Of a DNA stretch of 35,349 nt, positions 1 to 9,070 are shown piece by piece. Position numbers and translations under genes: made by a program. The notes beneath the pieces are model-generated. The model ran no database searches and had not been told where the DNA came from. It saw only the letters and a program-made list of their open reading frames with translations. Within the stretch, counting starts at the first letter, position 1. Every line of letters begins with the position of its first letter. This stretch comes from Leptothrix sp. (in: b-proteobacteria). Its GTDB lineage: Bacteria; Pseudomonadota; Gammaproteobacteria; Burkholderiales; Burkholderiaceae_C. The stretch is taken from NCBI GenBank assembly GCA_013822265.1, contig PNKD01000029.1, positions 1-35,349 of the forward strand, in the 5' to 3' direction.

Positions 1-403
1 GCCGCGCGGCCGCGGCCATGGACTCGACGATGCGCTGCAGGTCGGCCAGCGCCAGACCTTCCTCGAGGATGAAGCCGGCGGCCAGGTACAGCGGCACCGC
101 GCCCGACATTGCCACGTCGTTGATCGTGCCGTGCACCGACAGGCAGCCGATGTCGCCGCCCGGAAAGAACAGCGGGCTGACGACGTGGCAGTCGGTGGAC
201 ATGACGATGCGGCCCGCGGGCCGCGGCATCAGCGCCTGGTCGTTGCGCTGCGCCAGCCACTTGTTGTCGAAGGCGCGCTGGAAGAGCTGCTCGACGAGCT
301 GCGCCATCGCCCGCCCGCCGCCGCCATGCGACAAGTCAACGCGGCCGTGCCTGAAATCGATGGGGCGCACGTAGTCCTTGCGCACGGTGCTCACGGTGTT
401 CAC
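1..403 (-). CDS. hypE: HypE, hydrogenase maturation dehydratase (N-terminal part, cut by window edge)
   Basis: HypE dehydrates the thiocarboxamide that HypF places on its C-terminal cysteine, giving the cyanide ligands of the [NiFe] centre. Only the first 134 codons are here; the gene runs off the left edge, so the C-terminal acceptor cysteine is not visible. The readable part begins MNTVSTVRKDYVRP and contains the Gly-rich SHGGGGRAM segment and the STDCHVVSPLFFPGGDIG and HGTINDVAMSGA blocks typical of the AIR-synthase-like ATP-binding fold. The GTG start at 403 overlaps the hypD stop in a GTGA, which indicates translational coupling. Further in-frame GTG codons a few residues on are possible starts. 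Confidence 0.93.
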   Translation of the reverse strand, partial: MNTVSTVRKDYVRPIDFRHGRVDLSHGGGGRAMAQLVEQLFQRAFDNKWLAQRNDQALMPRPAGRIVMSTDCHVVSPLFFPGGDIGCLSVHGTINDVAMSGAVPLYLAAGFILEEGLALADLQRIVESMAAAAR

Positions 404-1569
404 GCTGCCGTCTCCGGCGGCGCAGCCACGGGGTGCGCGTCCTTGAAGCGGCCGTAGCTGAAGTAGGCGGCGCAGGCGCCCTCGGACGACACCATGCAGC
501 TGCCGATGGGGTTCTCGGGCGTGCACACGGTGCCGAAGACCTTGCAGTCGCGCGGCTGCTTCACGCCGCGCAGGATGGCGCCGCATTCGCAGGCCTTGTT
601 GTCGGCCACCTGGGCCGTCTGCAAGCCGTAGCGGGCTTCGGCATCGAAGGCCGCGAAAGCCTGCCGGATGCGCAGCGCGCTGTAGGGCACTGCGCCCAGG
701 CCGCGCCACTCGAAGCTGCGGCGCAGCTCGAAGACTTCGCCGACCAGGGCCTGCGCCTTCAGGTTGCCGTCGCGCGTGACGGCGCGGCAGAACTCGTTCT
801 CGACCTCGGCGCGGCCCTCGTTGAGTTGGCGCACCAGCATCAGGATGGCCTGCATCACGTCCAGCGGCTCGAAGCCGGCGATGACCACCGGCTTGCGGTA
901 TTCCTCGGCGAAGAATTCGTAGGGCTGGCTGCCGATGACGGTGGAGACATGCGCCGGGCCGATGAAGCCGTCCAGCGGCAGCGTGCCGAGTTCGCGCACC
1001 TCGGGCGACTCGAGGATGTGGGTGATGGCCGCCGGTGTCAGCACGTGGTTGCACAGCACGCTGAAGTTCGCCAGGCCCAGTGCGGCGGCCTGCTTGATGA
1101 TGATTGCGGTCGGCGGCGTCGTGGTCTCGAAGCCGATGGCGAAGAACACGACTTCGCGCTCGGGGTGCTCGGCAGCGATCTTCAGCGCGTCGGCCGGCGA
1201 ATAGACCATGCGCACGTCGCCGCCGCGCGCCTTGGCCTTGAGCAGCGAAAGCTGCTTGGACGCCGGCACGCGCAGGCAGTCGCCATAGGTGCACAGCACG
1301 ACGCCGCGCTCCAGCGCCAGGCCGATGGCGAGGTCGATGCGTCCAATCGGCAGCACGCACACCGGGCAGCCGGGGCCATGGATCATGCGCACCGCCGGCG
1401 GCAGCAGGTCGGCGATGCCGTAGCGCGAGATGGCGTGGGTGTGGCCGCCGCAGAACTCCATCAGGTTGTACTGCCGGCCCTGCTCGGCGCGCGGCGCCGA
1501 TTCGGCGGCGAGGCGTGCGGCCAGGCGCTGCGCCAGTTCGCCATCGCGGTACTCGGCGATGTACTTCAC
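400..1569 (-). CDS. hypD: HypD, [4Fe-4S] scaffold for Fe(CN)2CO assembly
   Basis: HypD, with HypC, carries the iron atom while the CN and CO ligands are added. The 389-residue length is slightly above the usual ~370. Family motifs are complete: MEFCGGHTHAI with Cys40, GPGCPVCVLP with Cys68 and Cys71, FFAIGFETTTP, and a C-terminal cysteine-rich part including NKACECGAILRG, DCKVFGTVCTPENPIGSCMV and EGACAAYF. The start is GTG at 1569, overlapping the hypC stop as GTGA, and the stop overlaps hypE in the same way. No defect is seen. Confidence 0.97.
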   Translation of the reverse strand: MKYIAEYRDGELAQRLAARLAAESAPRAEQGRQYNLMEFCGGHTHAISRYGIADLLPPAVRMIHGPGCPVCVLPIGRIDLAIGLALERGVVLCTYGDCLRVPASKQLSLLKAKARGGDVRMVYSPADALKIAAEHPEREVVFFAIGFETTTPPTAIIIKQAAALGLANFSVLCNHVLTPAAITHILESPEVRELGTLPLDGFIGPAHVSTVIGSQPYEFFAEEYRKPVVIAGFEPLDVMQAILMLVRQLNEGRAEVENEFCRAVTRDGNLKAQALVGEVFELRRSFEWRGLGAVPYSALRIRQAFAAFDAEARYGLQTAQVADNKACECGAILRGVKQPRDCKVFGTVCTPENPIGSCMVSSEGACAAYFSYGRFKDAHPVAAPPETAA

Positions 1570-1817
1570 GCGGCCGACCCGGTGACGGTTTTCATGGCCG
1601 TGGCCTGCCCGGCCTCGGCGAACAGCGCCAGCGTGCGTGCCGCCTCGCCGGGGTCGAGCCGCGACAGCGCGTAGCCGACGTGCAGGATGACGTAGTCGCC
1701 GGGCACCACGCCATCGACCAGCGCCAGCGAGATCTGCTTGCGTATGCCGCCCAGGTCGACGAGGGCCTCTTCGTCACCGACCAGTTCAACCACCCGCACG
1801 GGCAGGGCCAGGCACAT
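1566..1817 (-). CDS. hypC: HypC, hydrogenase maturation chaperone
   Basis: Small chaperone (83 aa) that binds HypD and the large-subunit precursor during insertion of the Fe(CN)2CO unit. It begins MCLALPVRVVEL, with the essential N-terminal Cys2, and has the PGDYVILHVGYAL block with the conserved His. The frame stays open for 34 codons upstream, but the ATG at 1817 is chosen because Cys2 must follow the initiator Met and an AGGAG lies just upstream. It sits 16 nt after hypF and overlaps hypD. HoxL in the same operon is its hydrogenase-specific paralogue. Confidence 0.96.
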   Translation of the reverse strand: MCLALPVRVVELVGDEEALVDLGGIRKQISLALVDGVVPGDYVILHVGYALSRLDPGEAARTLALFAEAGQATAMKTVTGSAA

Positions 1818-1833
1818 CGTTCGGTCTCCTCGA

Positions 1834-4233
1834 TCAGGGCGCCGCAGCGGTTGGCGGCTGCGGCATTTGTAGCCGCCGCAGCGCCACCCAGGCTTGTCCC
1901 AAGGCAAGGCCGCCGTCATTCGGCGGCACCACGTGCGCCTGCAGCACGACCAGGCCGCGGGCCCGCAGCCGCGGCACCAGCAGCGTGTTCAGCAGCGCGT
2001 TGAGAAAGCAGCCGCCGCCCAGCGCCACGCTGCGCAGGCCGGTGCGGCGGGCCGCGCGGTCCACCCAGCGCGCCAGGCCGTCGGCCAGCGCCTGGTGGAA
2101 CAGCGCCGCGCCCCGGGCGGCATCGGCCTCGTCGGCCAGCTGGGCCAGCAGCGGCGTGGGGTCGAGCGTGCCGTCGGCCCCGAGCAGAAACACCCCTGCG
2201 CCAGCCGCGGGCGGCAGGCCGGCGATGGTGCGCTCTGCCAGTGCCTCCAGCCGCATCGCCGCCTGGCCCTCGTAGGCACTGGTCTCGGCCACGCGCAGCA
2301 GCGCGGCGGCGGCGTCGAACCAGCGCCCGGCGCTGGTGGTGGGTGGGCAGCGCAGCTCGCGGGCCAGCATCTGGTGCACGGCCGCGGCAGCGGGGCGGTG
2401 GGCAAACCGCGCCTCGATCTCGCTGCCGCGCCCCAGGCGGTGCAGCGCCGCGGCAGCCAGCCGCCAGGGCTCGCGCGCCGCGATGTCGCCGCCGGGCAGT
2501 GGCAGCGGCGCGAGATGGCCCAGACGCTCGACGGCGGCGCCGTCGACAAGCAGCAGCTCGCCGCCCCAGGCGCCGTGGTCACTGCCCAGGCCGACGCCGT
2601 CCAGCGCCAGGCCCAGCAGCGGGCCGGTGGCGCCATGCTCGGCGGCCACGGCCGCGATGTGCGCGTGGTGGTGCTGCACGGCAAGACACGGCAGGCCGCG
2701 TTCGGCGGCCAGCGCCAGCGCGTGGCGGGTGCTGAAGAAGTCGGGGTGCAGGTCGTGGGCGACGGCTGCGGGGCGCACGTCGAGCACGCTGCAGAGGTGC
2801 TCGCTCATCTCGAGCAGGGCCTCGCAGGTGGCGGCGTTGTCCAGGCTGCCGATGTGCGGCGAGACGAAGGCCTCGCTGCCGCGCGTCAGGCACACAGTGT
2901 TCTTCAGCCAGCCGCCGGTGGCCAGCACGCTGGGCGCACGCGGGTCGACGCCGGCGAGGTGGATGGGCCGCGGCACCCAGCCGCGGGCGCGGCGGATGAA
3001 CTGCGTCGCGCCGCCGGAAGTGGCGCGAAGCAGGCTGTCGTCGCAGCGCGCGACGATGTCGCGGTCGTGCAGCAGCACGGCCTCGGCGATGCCGTGCAGC
3101 CGCGCCATGGCCTCGGCGTTGTCTTTCACCAGCGGTTCGCCGCCGGGGTTGGCGCTGGTCATCACCAGCAGCAACGTCTGCGGTGCCTGCAGCCAGGCCG
3201 TGCCCGCCGGCCGCCCTGCGGCCTCGTGGAAGAGCAGGAAGTGGATGGGCGTGCAGGGCAGCATCACGCCCAGCGTGTGCAGGCCGGGGGCGATGCCGGG
3301 CAGGGCGTCCTGGCCGCCCACGGCGTCGTCGCGCCGCCGCAGCAGCGCGATGGGCCGCTCGGCGCTGGCCAGCAGCACCTGCTCGGCATCGCCCACGTGG
3401 ACCCAGGCACGCGCCGATGCCGCATTGGCCGCCATCACCGCAAAGGGCTTGGCCTCGCGCTGCTTGCGTTCACGCAGCAGCGCCACCGTGGCGGCATTGC
3501 GCGCGTCGCAGGCGAGGTGGAAGCCGCCCAGGCCCTTGATGGCGACGATGCGCCCGGCGCGCAGCAGCGCCAGCGTGGCGGCGATGGCGTCATCAGCGTC
3601 ACCGGCCAGCGCCCGGCCCTGGGTGTCGACCAGCGAAAGCCGCGGCCCGCACACCGGGCAGGCGTTGGGCTCGGCGTGGAAGCGCCGGTCGGCAGGTGCC
3701 GTGTACTCGTGCCGGCACGTCGGGCACAACGGGAAGGCCGCCATGCTCGTCATCGCGCGGTCGTAGGGCAGCGCTCGCGTCAGCGTGTAGCGCGGGCCGC
3801 ACTGCGTGCAGTTGATGAAGGCGTAGCGGTGGCGGCGGTCGGCGGGGGCGAAGAGTTCGGCCAGGCAGTCGTTGCAGGTGGCGGTGTCGGGCGGCACGAC
3901 GGTGTTCACGCGGCGCGTGCTGCCGCGGCTGGCGCGGATCTCGAAACCGCCGGCCCCGGCTGCATCGTCGTGCACGGCCCGGGGCTCGACGTGCAGCGAC
4001 TCGACACGCGCCAGCGGCGGCGCGTCGCTGCGCAGGCGCTGCGTGAAGCGCTGCAGCGCCTGGGCGCCGCCCTGGGCCTCGATCAGCACGCCCTCGGCGT
4101 CGTTGAGCACCCAGCCGTGCAGGCCTTCTTCGAGCGCGATGCGGTAGACGAAGGGCCGGAAGCCCACGCCTTGCACGGTGCCGCGCACGCGGAGGGCGCG
4201 GCGTTGCAGCGTGCTGCCGGGCGCGTCGGCCAT
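1834..4233 (-). CDS. hypF: HypF, carbamoyltransferase for hydrogenase cyanide ligand synthesis
   Basis: HypF uses carbamoyl phosphate and ATP to carbamoylate HypE. All four family regions are present in 799 aa: an N-terminal acylphosphatase domain (VRGTVQGVGFRPFVYRIA, about residues 14-100), paired zinc fingers (CNDC/CTQC and CPTC/CPVC), a YrdC-like domain (GRIVAIKGLGGFHLACDARN), and a C-terminal Kae1-like domain with the metal-binding VQHHHAHIAAVAAEHG motif. The end (VALGGGCFLNALLNT) is typical. The ATG at 4233 lies 6 nt after the hypB stop. Confidence 0.97.
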   Translation of the reverse strand: MADAPGSTLQRRALRVRGTVQGVGFRPFVYRIALEEGLHGWVLNDAEGVLIEAQGGAQALQRFTQRLRSDAPPLARVESLHVEPRAVHDDAAGAGGFEIRASRGSTRRVNTVVPPDTATCNDCLAELFAPADRRHRYAFINCTQCGPRYTLTRALPYDRAMTSMAAFPLCPTCRHEYTAPADRRFHAEPNACPVCGPRLSLVDTQGRALAGDADDAIAATLALLRAGRIVAIKGLGGFHLACDARNAATVALLRERKQREAKPFAVMAANAASARAWVHVGDAEQVLLASAERPIALLRRRDDAVGGQDALPGIAPGLHTLGVMLPCTPIHFLLFHEAAGRPAGTAWLQAPQTLLLVMTSANPGGEPLVKDNAEAMARLHGIAEAVLLHDRDIVARCDDSLLRATSGGATQFIRRARGWVPRPIHLAGVDPRAPSVLATGGWLKNTVCLTRGSEAFVSPHIGSLDNAATCEALLEMSEHLCSVLDVRPAAVAHDLHPDFFSTRHALALAAERGLPCLAVQHHHAHIAAVAAEHGATGPLLGLALDGVGLGSDHGAWGGELLLVDGAAVERLGHLAPLPLPGGDIAAREPWRLAAAALHRLGRGSEIEARFAHRPAAAAVHQMLARELRCPPTTSAGRWFDAAAALLRVAETSAYEGQAAMRLEALAERTIAGLPPAAGAGVFLLGADGTLDPTPLLAQLADEADAARGAALFHQALADGLARWVDRAARRTGLRSVALGGGCFLNALLNTLLVPRLRARGLVVLQAHVVPPNDGGLALGQAWVALRRLQMPQPPTAAAP

Positions 4234-4239
4234 GCAGGC

Positions 4240-5160
4240 TCAACGGCCCTGGGTGAGTGGCAGCGCCGTGGTCCTGCCCAGGCGCGTTCGCTGGGCGGCC
4301 GCGGCGCCGCGCTCTATCCACGCCAGCCACTCGGCCATGCCTTCGCCGCTGGCGGCCGAGACCTGCAGGATGGTGATGCCCGGGTTGATGCGCCGCGCGT
4401 TGGCCAGGCAGGCGTCGACGTCGAAGCGCAGGTGCGGCAGCAGGTCGATCTTGTTGAGCAGCATCAGCGACGCGACGTGGAACATGTCGGGGTACTTCAG
4501 CGGCTTGTCCTCGCCCTCGGTGACCGACAGCACCACCACCTTGTGCGCCTCGCCGAGGTCGAAGCCGGCGGGGCAGACCAGGTTGCCGACGTTCTCGATC
4601 ATCAGCACCGAATCGTCGGCCGGGGCCAGCCGGGCGATGGCCGTCTCGACCATCGCCGCGTCGAGGTGGCAGCCCTTGCCGGTGTTGATCTGCAGCGCCG
4701 GCGCGCCGGTGGCGCGTATGCGCTCGGCGTCGAAGCTGGTCTGCTGGTCGCCTTCGACCACCGCCACCGGCAGCCGGCCCTGCAGCAGCTCGATGGTGCG
4801 CACCAGCAGCGTGGTCTTGCCCGAGCCGGGGCTGGACACCAGGTTGAGCGCGAACACGCCGCGCTCGGCCAGCGCCTCGCGGTTGCGCTGCGCGTGGCCG
4901 TCGTTCTTGGCCAGAATGTCGCGCTCGATCTGCACCAGGCGCGACTGCGTCATGCCCGGCGCCGTGACACCGGCGGCGCCGAGGCCGAAGTGCATGGCCG
5001 CATGGGCGTGCGGGGGGCTGTGCGGGTGCTCGTGCACTGTGCCGGGCCCGTGGGCATGGCTGTGCACCGTGCCGTCGGCGTGGGTGTGCAGGTGTTCGTC
5101 GGCGCCGCGGGCGCCTTCGACGCGGGTCTCGCCGCTGCCGCAGCCGCAGGTCATGCACAT
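4240..5160 (-). CDS. hypB: HypB, nickel-binding GTPase for hydrogenase maturation
   Basis: HypB delivers nickel with HypA in a GTP-dependent step. The N-terminus [10 protein letters not shown] carries the CxxCGC high-affinity Ni site (Cys2, Cys5, Cys7). Residues 23-57 form a histidine-rich stretch with 12 His, suited to nickel storage. The G domain follows: P-loop [17 protein letters not shown], the ENVGNLVCP block and NKIDLLPH. The open frame continues far upstream inside hypA and hoxV, but the ATG at 5160 is chosen because it places the Cys motif at the terminus and follows a GGAGAG site. 306 aa. It is 25 nt downstream of hypA. Confidence 0.97.
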   Translation of the reverse strand: MCMTCGCGSGETRVEGARGADEHLHTHADGTVHSHAHGPGTVHEHPHSPPHAHAAMHFGLGAAGVTAPGMTQSRLVQIERDILAKNDGHAQRNREALAERGVFALNLVSSPGSGKTTLLVRTIELLQGRLPVAVVEGDQQTSFDAERIRATGAPALQINTGKGCHLDAAMVETAIARLAPADDSVLMIENVGNLVCPAGFDLGEAHKVVVLSVTEGEDKPLKYPDMFHVASLMLLNKIDLLPHLRFDVDACLANARRINPGITILQVSAASGEGMAEWLAWIERGAAAAQRTRLGRTTALPLTQGR

Positions 5161-5185
5161 GGTTCTCTCCTGAAGTGGCTGGGGT

Positions 5186-5527
5186 TCATTGAATCTCGAT
5201 GTCCAGCACACGCATGCGCTCGCCGCCGGTGACCTGCAGCTGGTGGCTGCCGCAGGCAGGGCAGGGGTCACCGCGGCGCGCCACGAGGACGCTCTGCGCG
5301 CATGGCATGCACCAGGCGGTGCCGTCGGTCTCGACGATCTCGAGGCGCGCGTCTTCGGCCATCGACCCGCGCTGCACGACCTCGAACGCAAAACGCATGG
5401 CGGCCAGCTCCACCTGCGACAGACGGCCGATCTCCAGCCGCACCACGCTGACACGATGGGCGCCGTTGGCGCGCGCCGTGCCCTCCACGATCTCGCGCAC
5501 GCTTTCGGCCAGCGCCATCTCATGCAT
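5186..5527 (-). CDS. hypA: HypA, nickel metallochaperone
   Basis: HypA binds nickel through its N-terminal His and hands it to the hydrogenase large subunit together with HypB. The chosen start gives [14 protein letters not shown], with His2 and Glu3 in place. A longer in-frame reading (MSTMHEMA) would bury the Ni-binding terminus. The zinc loop has two CxxC pairs, CMPC and CPAC. 113 aa, a normal length. The start lies 8 nt inside the end of hoxV, so the two are probably translationally coupled. Confidence 0.96.
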   Translation of the reverse strand: MHEMALAESVREIVEGTARANGAHRVSVVRLEIGRLSQVELAAMRFAFEVVQRGSMAEDARLEIVETDGTAWCMPCAQSVLVARRGDPCPACGSHQLQVTGGERMRVLDIEIQ

Positions 5528-6629
5528 GGTGGACATCGACCTCGCAGGCCACACAGGGGTCGAGTGAATCGATGAGGCGCCGCGCCAGCCGGCGCGCGGC
5601 CTCGGTGTCGGCGGCGCGGGCCCCGTTCAGTTCGGCGGCCAGCGCCCCTTGCGGGTGGAAGTTCCACTCGGTGGGGGCCACGATGCGGTAGACGCGCACG
5701 CGCTCGCCGTCCAGCTGCACGTGGTGCACCAGCAGGCCGCGCGCGCTGTCGACCCATGCCACGCCGCTGCCCGGCGCCAGCGCAATCGCCCCCACGCCGG
5801 GCTGGTGGTCGCCCATCAGCAGCAGCGCCAGCTCACGCAGGCGCGCGGCATGGCGGGCCCAGGCGCGCGAGGGTGGGGGTGATGCGCGGGTGCCCAGCAC
5901 GGGGTCGCCCTGCAGGCGCGCCAGTGCGCCGGTCTCGGCCGGCCGGCCTTGCCAGGTGGGGCGGCGTGCAATGGCCGGGTCGGCCGTGGCCTGGGCGGCC
6001 AGCGACGCCAGCCACTCGGGTTGAGGGGCGGGCAGCAGGGCAGTGGCTGCGCCCGTTGGCAGGGCGGGGCCGTCGGCCGCCAGGCCGTGCAGCAGCCGCG
6101 CGGCGGCCGTGCCGCCGTCTGCGGCCCAGCGGGCGATGTCCGGCGCGCAGGCGAGCGCGAGCCACTGGTCCGCCGCGCAGCCGAACACCGCCTGGGCGAT
6201 GGCCCGGGCCACTGTCGCGGTGTCGTCGTCGGCGCTCTGCCAGCCCCGCGCGGCGCGCGCGGTGGCGGTGGCCTCGGCCGTCGGCACTTCAGCAATCCAG
6301 CGCGGCACCTGAAGCAGCAGTTGCCAGGTGGACTCGCGCACCGTTTCGCGCGCCAGTTCTGCGCGGGCCCGTGCCCGTGCCGGCTTGTCGGGCAAGTCGC
6401 CTTGGTGGTCCTGGGCGTGTTGGGCCGCCGACAGCGCCAGCCGGCAGGCGAGGGCCTGCGACACGGCACAGATCGAGAACAGCCGCGGCACGGCGGACAG
6501 CACCTCGTCGTGGCGGCGGCCCTGCAGCAGCATCGTCGCGATGTCGGGCCGCGTCGAAGCGATGACCGGCGACTCGATGCGGCCGGCGCGCAGGCGCAGC
6601 GAGACGCGCAGCTCGCCCTCAAGTCTCAT
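5520..6629 (-). CDS. hoxV: HoxV/HupK, large-subunit-like scaffold for active-site assembly
   Basis: HoxV is an auxiliary protein of membrane-bound hydrogenase assembly, thought to hold the Fe(CN)2CO unit during transfer in concert with HoxL and HypC. It looks like a reduced hydrogenase large subunit (369 aa against 597 for HoxG). The C-terminal [15 protein letters not shown] mimics the DPCLACATH ligand motif of HoxG but stops shortly afterwards, without the cleaved tail. The N-terminal cysteine motif is degenerate ([12 protein letters not shown] instead of RICGVC). The [10 protein letters not shown] block is also large-subunit-like. It overlaps hoxT by 11 nt and hypA by 8 nt. Confidence 0.9.
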   Translation of the reverse strand: MRLEGELRVSLRLRAGRIESPVIASTRPDIATMLLQGRRHDEVLSAVPRLFSICAVSQALACRLALSAAQHAQDHQGDLPDKPARARARAELARETVRESTWQLLLQVPRWIAEVPTAEATATARAARGWQSADDDTATVARAIAQAVFGCAADQWLALACAPDIARWAADGGTAAARLLHGLAADGPALPTGAATALLPAPQPEWLASLAAQATADPAIARRPTWQGRPAETGALARLQGDPVLGTRASPPPSRAWARHAARLRELALLLMGDHQPGVGAIALAPGSGVAWVDSARGLLVHHVQLDGERVRVYRIVAPTEWNFHPQGALAAELNGARAADTEAARRLARRLIDSLDPCVACEVDVHHA

Positions 6630-7155
6630 GCGGGCCTCGCGCCGTGCCGCCGAAGAGGAAGCCGCGCTTGCTCAGCGCCGGCCCGGCCGGCGCAGCAGGT
6701 GCCTGCGGCGGCGCGTCGCCGCCGGGGCGGTTCGCGGCGTCGAACAACGCGGCCAGCGCAGCCACGGCGGTGTTGTGCGCGGCCGCGTGGTCGCTGAACC
6801 CGAACATCGGCGAGAACAGCGAGCAGGCCTGGTACTCGTCCAGCACGGCGTCGTGGCCGCCGATGAACTCGAACACGCCGGCGGGAAACACGTGATGCCG
6901 GCTCTCGCGCTCGGCCACGCCTGGCCATTGCTCGCGCCGGCGCGGCAGCAGCATCAGGTTCATGAACCAGGGCGTCACCAGCACCCCCAGCCAATGCGCG
7001 GACCAGGGGCGGAAGCCGACGGCCTCCACACGCAGCGCCGGGTTGAGCATGGGCAGGTCGGCCATCTGCTGACCCCGGATGTGCTCGAAGCGCGCCTGCA
7101 GCGCCTTGGCCGGCGCGGGCAGCAGCGGCCCCGCCGGTGCCACGATCTCACTCAT
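6619..7155 (-). CDS. hoxT: HoxT/HupJ, HybE-family hydrogenase assembly chaperone
   Basis: Member of the HybE family of [NiFe]-hydrogenase assembly proteins. The recognisable core is VGFRPWSAHWLGVLVTPWFMNLMLLP, quoted here as two adjoining blocks: VGFRPWSAHWLG and VLVTPWFMNLMLLP. It is followed by FPAGVFEFIGGHD and CSLFSPMFGFSDH. In Cupriavidus-type operons the counterpart acts in protecting or assembling the enzyme in oxygen. 178 aa with a Pro/Ala-rich C-terminal extension. The start at 7155 overlaps the hoxR stop by 8 nt. Confidence 0.9.
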   Translation of the reverse strand: MSEIVAPAGPLLPAPAKALQARFEHIRGQQMADLPMLNPALRVEAVGFRPWSAHWLGVLVTPWFMNLMLLPRRREQWPGVAERESRHHVFPAGVFEFIGGHDAVLDEYQACSLFSPMFGFSDHAAAHNTAVAALAALFDAANRPGGDAPPQAPAAPAGPALSKRGFLFGGTARGPHET

Positions 7156-7369
7156 CGAGCACCAGGAAGTGCTGCTTCTCGCACGAGCAGTTCGGGCAGG
7201 TCCAGTGCGGCGGCAGGGCGCTGAACGGCGTGCCCGGCGGTATCTGCCAGACCTCGTCGCCCAGCGCCGGGTCGTAGACCGTCCAGCAGACCTTGCACTC
7301 CAGCCGCGCGTGCGGGCCCATGCCGGCCTGGCGGCTGGCGGGGTCGGGCAGCGCGGCGTTGGCGGCCAT
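7148..7369 (-). CDS. hoxR: HoxR/HupI, rubredoxin-type hydrogenase maturation protein
   Basis: Small rubredoxin (73 aa) with the Fe(Cys)4 site formed by CKVC (Cys25, Cys28) and CPNC (Cys58, Cys61), plus the usual YDPALGDE and PPGTPFSALPPHWTCPNC context. In oxygen-tolerant membrane-bound hydrogenases this protein is needed for correct iron-sulfur cluster maturation under oxygen. The ATG at 7369 is preferred over an in-frame ATG 33 nt upstream, which lies inside hoxQ; the chosen one leaves a 2-nt gap after the hoxQ stop. Confidence 0.93.
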   Translation of the reverse strand: MAANAALPDPASRQAGMGPHARLECKVCWTVYDPALGDEVWQIPPGTPFSALPPHWTCPNCSCEKQHFLVLDE

Positions 7370-7371
7370 GC

Positions 7372-8235
7372 TCAGGCGCTGGCGACGCTGTCGCCCATCC
7401 ACTGCACCAGGTCGGCCAGGCGGCCCCGGGTCTCGACGAGGTCTTCGTGCGCGGCCAGCGCCACCTCGGGCATGGCCACGACCTCGAGCGTGTTGAGGAT
7501 CAGCGTCTGCATGTTGTTGAAGTACTGCACGCGCCAGACATGGCGCGCCGCGGTGCTGCTGATGCGGCAGTTGCCGAAGCCGCGCGACAGCATCACCACC
7601 GTGCCGCCGTCGAGCAGCGCATCGAGGTGCGCGGTGTCTTCGGGCGACAGCGGCAGCAGCGTCAGGTTGACGACGCGGGCCGGCACGCCGGCGCCGCTGC
7701 GGTCCATGGCCGCCTGCAGTTCGTTGACGAGCGCGGGCACGTTCATCGCCCCGGGCGGCAGCGCCAGCGCACGCAGCCGCGGCGACGCGCGCTCGGCGGC
7801 CAGCAGGCCCAGCAGCGGCGGTAGGGGCGCGGCCAGCAGCAGGTCGTGCAGCAGCCGCGGGCCCTGGATGTGCTGCTGGCGCCAGACGCCCGCGAACACC
7901 GTCTCCTGCACACGCACCTCGTGCCCGGCCTCGACGAGGGCGCTGACCTCGCCTTCGCCCAGCGTCTCGTTGAGCACGCGCAGCGTGCCCGCGGGCAGGC
8001 CGGCGAGGTCGAGCGCGGGCAGCGCGCCGCCCTTGGCGAGCCAGCCGTCCATGTGGCCCAGAAAGGCGGCCAGTACCGCGCGCGCGCCGGCCACGTCGTC
8101 GGCGTCGGTTTTGTCACCGGGTTCGGGCCGGCGCGGCATCTCGAAGGTGCTCATCTCGCGCGGCATGGGCAGGTACTCGACGGCGTCGGTCGGCTCGGGC
8201 ATCAGGCTGCGGATGGGGATGTGCACGGGCGGCAT
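7372..8235 (-). CDS. hoxQ: HoxQ/HupH, hydrogenase small-subunit maturation protein
   Basis: HupH-family protein (287 aa) that, with HoxO, is thought to act as a chaperone for the Tat-targeted small subunit before export. The diagnostic C-terminal half contains NLTLLPLSPEDTAHLDALL, GTVVMLSRGFGNCRISST and RHVWRVQYFNNMQTLILNT, features of the HupH_C domain. The start at 8235 gives MPPVHIPIRSLMPEP. A second in-frame ATG 33 nt on is possible. It lies 38 nt after hoxO. Confidence 0.93.
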   Translation of the reverse strand: MPPVHIPIRSLMPEPTDAVEYLPMPREMSTFEMPRRPEPGDKTDADDVAGARAVLAAFLGHMDGWLAKGGALPALDLAGLPAGTLRVLNETLGEGEVSALVEAGHEVRVQETVFAGVWRQQHIQGPRLLHDLLLAAPLPPLLGLLAAERASPRLRALALPPGAMNVPALVNELQAAMDRSGAGVPARVVNLTLLPLSPEDTAHLDALLDGGTVVMLSRGFGNCRISSTAARHVWRVQYFNNMQTLILNTLEVVAMPEVALAAHEDLVETRGRLADLVQWMGDSVASA

Positions 8236-8273
8236 GGGCGAGGTTCCAGGTCGCTTCGGGCCGTGGCCTGGCT

Positions 8274-8753
8274 TCAGTGGCAGGACGATGGGTCCGACGC
8301 CTCGGGTGCGCCGGCGGCCTTCACGGGGATGCCGACCGTTGGCGCCCGGGTGGGGGCGGCGGCCAGCAGGCGCAGCAGCTCGGCGGTGTAGACGTCCCAG
8401 TCGCGGATGCCGTCTACGGCGCCGAGGTAGTGGCCGTCACGCAGCATCACGAAGGCCGGCCAGCGTGCAAAACCGAAGCGCGGCGCGACGGCGCGCGAGG
8501 CGGCCGGGGGCAGCAGGCCGACGCGGAAGTGGCGGCCGCCGGTGGCGTGCAGCTCGGGCACGACGACGGCGAGGTCCAGCGTCTCCTTGTAGCGGTCGGG
8601 GTCCTCGGCGAAGACGACCATGGCCACGCCGGGCTGGCGCGCCCAGTCGTCGAAGCCCTCGGCGTCGAGCACGGCCGCGTGGGTGAGGTAGACCAGGCGC
8701 GCCAGCAGCGGGTGCAGGTCAGGCGCCGGCGGGTGGACATGGGCTTCGTTCAT
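8274..8753 (-). CDS. hoxO: HoxO/HupG, HyaE-like thioredoxin-fold chaperone
   Basis: Thioredoxin-fold protein (159 aa) of the HyaE/HupG family, which lacks the redox CxxC. The family binds the twin-arginine signal of the hydrogenase small subunit and holds it until cofactors are inserted. Visible blocks are GVAMVVFAEDPDRYKET, VVVPEL, FGFARWPAFVMLRDGHYLG and GIRDWDVY. No CxxC is present, as expected. The ATG overlaps the hoxL stop in an ATGA. Confidence 0.9.
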   Translation of the reverse strand: MNEAHVHPPAPDLHPLLARLVYLTHAAVLDAEGFDDWARQPGVAMVVFAEDPDRYKETLDLAVVVPELHATGGRHFRVGLLPPAASRAVAPRFGFARWPAFVMLRDGHYLGAVDGIRDWDVYTAELLRLLAAAPTRAPTVGIPVKAAGAPEASDPSSCH

Positions 8754-9070
8754 GGCGGTGACGGTGGGGCCGCGGCCGGCAGCAGGTGCGCCGGCAGCTG
8801 GGGTGTACGGCCGACGAGGTCGGCAAAGCAGGCGTCGACGTCGCCACTGCCGCTCAGCACGGCGGCCAGTGCGCGGCGGCCGGCGCGGCAGTGGGCGGCT
8901 TCTTCTTCGCCCATCACCTGGCGGGCGCTGCCGTGGAAACCCAGCACCCAGGTGCCTATGGCTTGCGGGCCGACGAGCGCCATGTCCAGGCGTTCACGCT
9001 GGCCGTCGGCCTCGCACCAGGCGTGGTGGGCCTCGACGGCCACCACCTGCATCGGCGTGCCTATGCACAT
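8750..9070 (-). CDS. hoxL: HoxL, HypC-like hydrogenase-specific chaperone
   Basis: HypC paralogue (106 aa) dedicated to the membrane-bound enzyme. It begins MCIGTPMQVVAVE with the functional Cys2 and has VGPQAIGTWVLGFHGSARQVM in place of the HypC YVILHVG block. In the Cupriavidus system HoxL works with HoxV to pass the Fe(CN)2CO unit to HoxG. The start at 9070 is fixed by Cys2 and a GGAACC-type ribosome site; the open frame upstream is in hoxM. It overlaps hoxM by 10 nt. Confidence 0.94.
   Translation of the reverse strand: MCIGTPMQVVAVEAHHAWCEADGQRERLDMALVGPQAIGTWVLGFHGSARQVMGEEEAAHCRAGRRALAAVLSGSGDVDACFADLVGRTPQLPAHLLPAAAPPSPP

Noticed and set aside
1894-5232. A very long plus-strand open frame antisense to hypF and hypB
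   Set aside because: It is Gln/Ala/Arg/His-rich without any domain, as expected for the antisense of high-GC genes; the opposite strand holds clear hyp genes.
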